From Ruminococcaceae bacterium UBA5905 (GTDB taxonomy: Bacteria > Bacillota > Clostridia > Oscillospirales > Acutalibacteraceae), in contig DJEF01000060.1 in NCBI GenBank assembly GCA_002431285.1, forward strand, positions 378 to 9,316: a stretch of DNA of 8,939 nt. Reading direction: 5' to 3'. Position numbers and translations under genes: made by a program. Shown here piece by piece: positions 5,315 to 8,939 of the stretch; the first letter of the stretch is position 1; every line of letters begins with the position of its first letter. Under the pieces are notes generated by a model. That model did not search any database, was not told the DNA's origin, and saw nothing but the letters and a program-made list of their open reading frames with translations.

Positions 5315-7495
5315 ATGCTGTTCCAAGACTTTCTCGACGCTCTTAACGCCGCCGTTACCGCCGGGTGGGCGGTGCTGGTAATTCTGGTGCTGCGGGTGTT
5401 CCTGCGGCGGGCGCCCCGGTGGATTCACTGCGCCCTGTGGGGCGTGGTGGCGCTGCAGTTGCTGCTGCCCTTTGAGATTCCCAGCCCGGTGAGCCTTGTG
5501 CCCTCCGCCGAACCCATCGGCTGGGAATACGCCGACAGCGGCGACACCATTCTTACCGTGGACAGCGGTATCGGCGCTGTGGACAATATTCTCAATCCAG
5601 CGGCGGCGGAAGCCCCCATCAGCACAAATCACAGCAACACCAGTCAGCCCTATACCTATCTGCCCTATGTCTGGCTGGCAGGGGCGGCGCTGCTGCTCCT
5701 GTACGCCGCCGTGCAGTATCTCCGGCTGCGGCGGCGGATGGCCACCGCTGTACGGATGGAGGGGAACGTCTACCAGAGCGAGTGGACCGCCTCCCCGTTT
5801 ATACTGGGATTGTTCCGCCCTCGCATTTATCTCCCCTACGGGCTGACCGAGGAGGAGCAGGCGTTCATCCTCGCCCACGAGCAGGCGCATATCCGCCGCC
5901 GGGACCCGCTGACAAAGCTATTGGCGTTCGTACTGGTGTCCGTCTACTGGTTCCAGCCGCTGCTATGGGTCGCTTACATTCTGCTGTGCCGGGATATGGA
6001 GCTGGCGTGTGACCAGCGCGCCATCCGGGATATGGAGCTGACCCGGCGGCAAGCCTATTCCGAAACGCTGCTGCGCCGCAGCACAAAGCGATTCGGGGCA
6101 GCTGCCTGTCCGCTGGCATTCGGTGAGGTGGGGGTGAAAGCCCGTATCCGCCGGGTGATGCACTATAAAAAGCCCGCCTTCTGGGCGGTGCTTGCCGGGG
6201 TGGCTGCCGTGGCGGTCGCCGCCGTGTGCCTGCTCACCGCCCCGGGGCGGTATCGCATCAACCGGTCTGCCGCCGCCTTTGCCACGCAGGATATCCAAGG
6301 GCGGAAAACGCTGACCTCCTCCGTGACGAATGAGTATCTGCGCACCTGCGCCGTGGAGGTGTTCGGCATGGAGAAAAAAGAGAGCAAAACCACCGTCTAT
6401 GCCCAGGTGATGACCTGCGACTACACCTTGGAGGGCGTCCTTCCTTCCAAGCAGGCGGGATATACGGAGCTGGCGGTGCTCACCCTCCTCCCCACCGAAC
6501 ATATACAGGATGACAGCGCCACCAAAGGATGGGTGGTCACGGAATCCGGATACTGGACACCCACCGGCGGCGGCGCGGTATTCGCCAATGAAATTCTCAA
6601 AAAAGTGCCCCGGCGGCTGCAAAAGAAAGCCTATTGCGATGAAAAGACCCGGCAAAAGCTACAGGCGGAATGCGACCGGCAGGCACAGGAACAGGTTTTG
6701 CGCTCCCTGACCTCCGGGGAGGTGGTTTCGACCGACCCCGCGGACTCCACCGCCGCCGGCACAACCGCCCCCACCGACCGCTCCGACACATCGCTGACAC
6801 CCACCATCGGGCTGTTATACTTTGACGCTACCGTTCTTTCCCACGATGCCGACGGCACCCTGTATGTGCAGCCGACACAGGCGCAAAAGCGGCAGCAGAT
6901 GGGCGCGCGCGTAACCATCCGCCGGTTTCGGCAAGCGGTGGATGTAGCGGGGCTGCAGCCCGGTGACTCCGTGCGGATCGCTTATATGGGCGGGCGCTAT
7001 CCGGAGCTGCACGACCCCATGGAATTTGACGAGGTCTATGACTTAAAGCGTCTGACGACCACCGGGGTCACCCACTCCGTCGACGGACGCTACCGATTGA
7101 GTGTGCGCGTCGCCAAGCAGATGAAACGGGAGCACATCAACACGGACACCGAAGAACAGGCATGGGGCTACAATGTGTACACCTACGGGCTGGAGGAGCC
7201 GATGCTCTGGTACGGGGACAGCGGCTTATCTTTAGGTGACGATGTGCGCCGCAACGGCGCCAAGCGGCTGGCGGCGCTGCTGGCACAGGCGGAGCAGGAT
7301 GCAGAAACAGGCACCTGCTCGGCGATACACTACAAAGACGGCGGCACGGTGGAATACCGTTATCCGGATTTCAGTCTCATCAAGCTGCATCGAATACACA
7401 ACGGCGACGAAATGCAACACCGGAGCGACGTCTACATCACCGCCCCGGATATCCGCTATTCCCAATTACCGGATTCATTCTTTATCACCAACTGA
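5315..7495 (+). CDS. BlaR1-like M56 membrane metalloprotease/sensor with large non-PBP C-terminal region
   Basis: A 726-residue membrane protein, partner of the repressor just upstream. Hydrophobic helices lie at about 12-31, 37-53, 116-135, 204-224 and 288-308. The zinc protease site HEQAH is at 188-192 (family form HExxH), preceded by TEEEQAFILA and followed by IRRRDPLTK. CRDMELACDQ (225-234) supplies the probable third ligand, E229. After the last helix come about 415 extracytoplasmic residues. The part around 330-440 (VYAQVMTCDYTL, GYWTPTGGGAVFANEILKK) resembles a domain I have seen attached to clostridial BlaR1 homologues. Residues 465-497 form a Ser/Thr/Pro-rich linker. Residues 498-580 (GLLYFDATVL, GDSVRIAYMGGRYPELHD) weakly recall a small OB-like DUF3221/YobA module. 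Residues 581-726 are unrecognised. No SxxK penicillin-binding motif set is seen, so the ligand is probably not sensed by beta-lactam acylation. The ATG has AGGAGG eight bases upstream. Confidence 0.9.
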   Translation: MLFQDFLDALNAAVTAGWAVLVILVLRVFLRRAPRWIHCALWGVVALQLLLPFEIPSPVSLVPSAEPIGWEYADSGDTILTVDSGIGAVDNILNPAAAEAPISTNHSNTSQPYTYLPYVWLAGAALLLLYAAVQYLRLRRRMATAVRMEGNVYQSEWTASPFILGLFRPRIYLPYGLTEEEQAFILAHEQAHIRRRDPLTKLLAFVLVSVYWFQPLLWVAYILLCRDMELACDQRAIRDMELTRRQAYSETLLRRSTKRFGAAACPLAFGEVGVKARIRRVMHYKKPAFWAVLAGVAAVAVAAVCLLTAPGRYRINRSAAAFATQDIQGRKTLTSSVTNEYLRTCAVEVFGMEKKESKTTVYAQVMTCDYTLEGVLPSKQAGYTELAVLTLLPTEHIQDDSATKGWVVTESGYWTPTGGGAVFANEILKKVPRRLQKKAYCDEKTRQKLQAECDRQAQEQVLRSLTSGEVVSTDPADSTAAGTTAPTDRSDTSLTPTIGLLYFDATVLSHDADGTLYVQPTQAQKRQQMGARVTIRRFRQAVDVAGLQPGDSVRIAYMGGRYPELHDPMEFDEVYDLKRLTTTGVTHSVDGRYRLSVRVAKQMKREHINTDTEEQAWGYNVYTYGLEEPMLWYGDSGLSLGDDVRRNGAKRLAALLAQAEQDAETGTCSAIHYKDGGTVEYRYPDFSLIKLHRIHNGDEMQHRSDVYITAPDIRYSQLPDSFFITN

Positions 7496-7499
7496 GCCG

Positions 7500-7531
7500 A
7501 GCGGCGGTCAGGTAAGCACCTGACCGCCGCT
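7500..7531 (+). terminator. Strong stem-loop terminator after the blaR1-like gene
   Basis: A perfect 14-bp stem (AGCGGCGGTCAGGT pairing with ACCTGACCGCCGCT) with a four-base AAGC loop begins five bases after the stop codon. It is followed by TGATCGTTTTCTG, a modest T-run. It lies between convergent genes, so it may also limit readthrough from the yfbR side, although the minus strand has no T-tract after it. Confidence 0.88.
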
Positions 7532-7547
7532 TGATCGTTTTCTGTTC

Positions 7548-8126
7548 TTATTGTTCATCCAGCGGCAACTCATACGCCGCCAGATACCGATCCAGAAATT
7601 CGTCGGCGGCGGGCAGCTGCATCTCACGCACCGCCCGTTCCGTCGCCTGCCGGGCGCTGGCAAATTCCCGGTTCCCCTGCGCCAGCTCCTCCACGCACTT
7701 GATAAGCGCCGACAGCTTATCCGCCGCCTTGACGATGCGCCGCTCCTCCGGGGTGCCGGCGGTCTCGGTCAGCAGGGGGCGAAACTCCCCCCGCAGCTCC
7801 TCCGGCAGCGTCGACAGCAGCTTATCGCACGCCGCCTGCTCCACCTGGCGGTACGCCTCCCGGATGGCGGGGCTGTAATACTTCACCGGCGTGGGCATAT
7901 CCCCGGTGAGAATCTCCGGCACATCGTGATACACCGCCATCGTCACGCACCGATCGGGGTCCACCTGCCCCCCATAGTGGGCGTTGGTGAGCAGCGCCAG
8001 CGCGTGCGCCAGCACCGCCACCTCGTGGGAATGCTCGCTGATATTTTCCGGGCGGGTGTTGCGCATCAGCGCCCAACGCCGGATGTCCTTCATACGGGAC
8101 AGCATCGCAAAAAATGAATACACCAC
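7548..8126 (-). CDS. yfbR: 5'-deoxynucleotidase YfbR-like HD-domain phosphohydrolase
   Basis: A 192-residue soluble enzyme expected to remove the 5'-phosphate from deoxyribonucleoside monophosphates in a metal-dependent reaction, helping to balance nucleotide pools. It matches the E. coli YfbR pattern along its length: LSRMKDIRRWALMRNTRPEN at the N-terminus, then SEHSHEVAVLAHALAL, YHDVPEILTGDMPTPVKYY and DKLSALIKCVEELAQGN. HD-domain metal ligands are H32, H67, D68 and D136, with E71 near the catalytic centre. R17 and W18 match the residues that select deoxyribose in E. coli YfbR. The start is GTG, with GGAGG eight bases upstream; a second GTG follows directly, so the start could be one codon later. 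No ATG fits. The gene has its own promoter and stands alone. Confidence 0.94.
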   Translation of the reverse strand: MVYSFFAMLSRMKDIRRWALMRNTRPENISEHSHEVAVLAHALALLTNAHYGGQVDPDRCVTMAVYHDVPEILTGDMPTPVKYYSPAIREAYRQVEQAACDKLLSTLPEELRGEFRPLLTETAGTPEERRIVKAADKLSALIKCVEELAQGNREFASARQATERAVREMQLPAADEFLDRYLAAYELPLDEQ

Positions 8127-8161
8127 CGTGATTTCCTCCGTCCTCGGTCATTTCGTGTCAT

Positions 8162-8190
8162 AGTATAGCAAAACTTCCATCAAAACGCAA
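8162..8190 (-). promoter_or_regulatory. Sigma-A type promoter for yfbR
   Basis: On the minus strand TTGCGT (8190-8185) is followed by a 17-base gap and TATACT (8167-8162, five of six matches). The predicted start, near 8155, gives a leader of about 30 bases containing the GGAGG site. Confidence 0.7.
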
Positions 8191-8246
8191 CCGGCTGTGA
8201 AAAATTCATTCTATCTGCCCGAAAAACAGGTCTGCGCGAAAAATGC

Positions 8247-8275
8247 TTGCTTAATACGGAAAAAGGTGATATACT
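8247..8275 (+). promoter_or_regulatory. Probable promoter for the solute-binding lipoprotein gene
   Basis: TTGCTT (8247-8252), a 17-base spacer and TATACT (8270-8275) form a reasonable sigma-A promoter; the -35 is weak. Transcription would start near 8282, giving a leader of about 79 bases. The divergent yfbR promoter lies about 60 bp away. The rest of the 234-bp gap holds only a small inverted repeat, ATGCA/TGCAT (8281-8297), at the predicted start. Confidence 0.6.
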
Positions 8276-8360
8276 ATACGATGCAATTCGTGTGCATATA
8301 GGATGTATACGGGTGGTTGCGCTTGATTTCTTTGAATGCACGACGGAAGGGGGCTACGGT

Positions 8361-8939
8361 ATGCGGCGCACGGCCGGTCTACTGGCTTTGCTCCTTTGTC
8401 TCTCCCTCCTGTGCGGCTGCGGCAAGGACGCGGAGAATTCCCAGCCGGAAAGCTCCGCTTCGGTTTCTTCCCCCGCGGAGGACAACACCGAGGGACCTCA
8501 GACTTTTTCGCTGGCATACAGCCGGGATGACACGCTGGATCCCTATGCCGCCGCCACCGAAGTGAATCTGGGTCTGGCCGGGCTGCTGTATGACAGCCTG
8601 ACGGTCATCAACGACCGGTTTGCCCCGGTAAATTCCCTGGCGAGCGACATACGCCAGACCGATCCCACCCACTGGGTAGCGGTATTAAGGTCCGGCGTCC
8701 GGTTTTCCGACGGCTCGTCAGTGACGGCGGCGGATGTGACCGCCTCGTTTCAGCGGGCAAAGTCCTCCGCCAACTACCGGGTGCTGCTGACCAACGTGGC
8801 AGCCGCCTCTGCCAACGCAAAGACCGGGGAGATTACTTTCACTCTTTCCTCACCGGATCCCAACGCTGCCGCCTGCTTCTCCTTCCCGATCCTCAAGAGC
8901 GGCACAGCCACCAACGCGGCCGGAAAAGCGCCGCTGGGC
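8361..8939 (+). CDS. ABC transporter substrate-binding lipoprotein, family 5 (3' end outside window)
   Basis: The frame is open from the ATG to the window edge, giving 193 residues of a protein normally about 500-600 long. The first 20 residues form a lipoprotein signal: MRRTAGLLALLLCLSLLCGC, with a lipobox LCGC and C20 the likely lipidated cysteine. A Ser/Glu/Pro-rich tether follows (about 21-46). The binding domain begins near residue 48. It shows LLYDSLTVINDRFAPVNSLA (75-94) and then TDPTHWVAVLRSGVRFSDG with SVTAADVTASF, the recognisable N-terminal pattern of oligopeptide/nickel-type (SBP_bac_5) receptors. It would be anchored outside the membrane and deliver a peptide or similar ligand to a permease not seen here. 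AAGGGGG lies seven bases upstream of the ATG. The ligand cannot be predicted. Confidence 0.88.
   Translation, partial: MRRTAGLLALLLCLSLLCGCGKDAENSQPESSASVSSPAEDNTEGPQTFSLAYSRDDTLDPYAAATEVNLGLAGLLYDSLTVINDRFAPVNSLASDIRQTDPTHWVAVLRSGVRFSDGSSVTAADVTASFQRAKSSANYRVLLTNVAAASANAKTGEITFTLSSPDPNAAACFSFPILKSGTATNAAGKAPLG

Noticed and set aside
5066..5890. A 274-codon minus-strand frame opposite blaI and the start of the blaR1-like gene
   Set aside because: Both sense genes have strong motifs and ribosome binding sites. The antisense product is Gly/Gln/His-rich and unrecognisable.
4952..7495. Reading the BlaI/BlaR1 pair as a beta-lactam resistance locus
   Set aside because: No beta-lactamase or low-affinity PBP gene is present, and the sensor lacks visible penicillin-binding motifs. 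BlaI/M56 pairs are common in Firmicutes with other or unknown roles.
8281..8297. ATGCA/TGCAT inverted repeat at the predicted start of the solute-binding gene transcript
   Set aside because: Five-base arms are too short to claim an operator without a regulator or a second site; mentioned only in the promoter entry.
1..8939. CRISPR arrays, tRNA/rRNA genes, transposases, integrases, toxin-antitoxin pairs and prophage genes
   Set aside because: None seen: no regularly spaced repeats, no tRNA-like cloverleaf noticed, and no open frame with motifs of these classes.

Overview
The window looks like chromosomal DNA from a GC-rich gut or rumen Firmicute, most likely a clostridial lineage such as Oscillospiraceae/Ruminococcaceae. 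The evidence is strong AGGAGG-type ribosome binding sites, a BlaI/BlaR1 pair, a pair of half-size TauE/SafE proteins, and the start of a B12-binding radical SAM protein of the clostridial TIGR03960 type. The assignment comes from gene content and base composition only; there is no rRNA or other marker.

Layout. (1) 1-3170, minus strand: a tight three-gene run read right to left: a Gfo/Idh/MocA-type NAD(P)-dependent sugar oxidoreductase, an intracellular GH78-like alpha-L-rhamnosidase, and the first 24 codons of a radical SAM protein whose ATG overlaps the rhamnosidase stop. (2) 3212-3930, plus strand: two overlapping genes for half-size TauE/SafE membrane proteins. They are divergent from the oxidoreductase, with only 41 bp between start codons. 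(3) 3964-4464, minus strand: trmL, a wobble-position tRNA 2'-O-methyltransferase, with a clear sigma-A promoter. (4) 4578-4760, plus strand: a 60-residue small membrane protein of unknown role, followed by a long hairpin. (5) 4885-7531, plus strand: an autoregulated sensor operon, with a promoter overlaid by two 18-bp palindromes, a BlaI/MecI-type repressor, and a 726-residue BlaR1-like M56 membrane metalloprotease whose large C-terminal part is not a penicillin-binding domain. It closes with a strong stem-loop. (6) 7548-8126, minus strand: a YfbR-type HD-domain 5'-deoxynucleotidase. (7) 8361-8939, plus strand: the start of a lipoprotein solute-binding protein (ABC family 5), cut by the window end.

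The oxidoreductase and rhamnosidase probably act together on an imported plant glycoside or its sugar product. The BlaI/BlaR1 unit is a self-contained sensory switch with no beta-lactamase or other obvious target gene in the window, and its operator palindrome gives a way to find its targets. The remaining genes (trmL, yfbR, radical SAM) are housekeeping. I do not see a clearly new multi-gene system. The best candidates for follow-up are the orphan BlaI/BlaR1 unit with its unusual ectodomain, the split TauE/SafE pair, and the sugar genes running into a housekeeping operon. No tRNA, rRNA, CRISPR array, insertion sequence or prophage gene was seen. No stretch of more than 300 bases lacks a gene.
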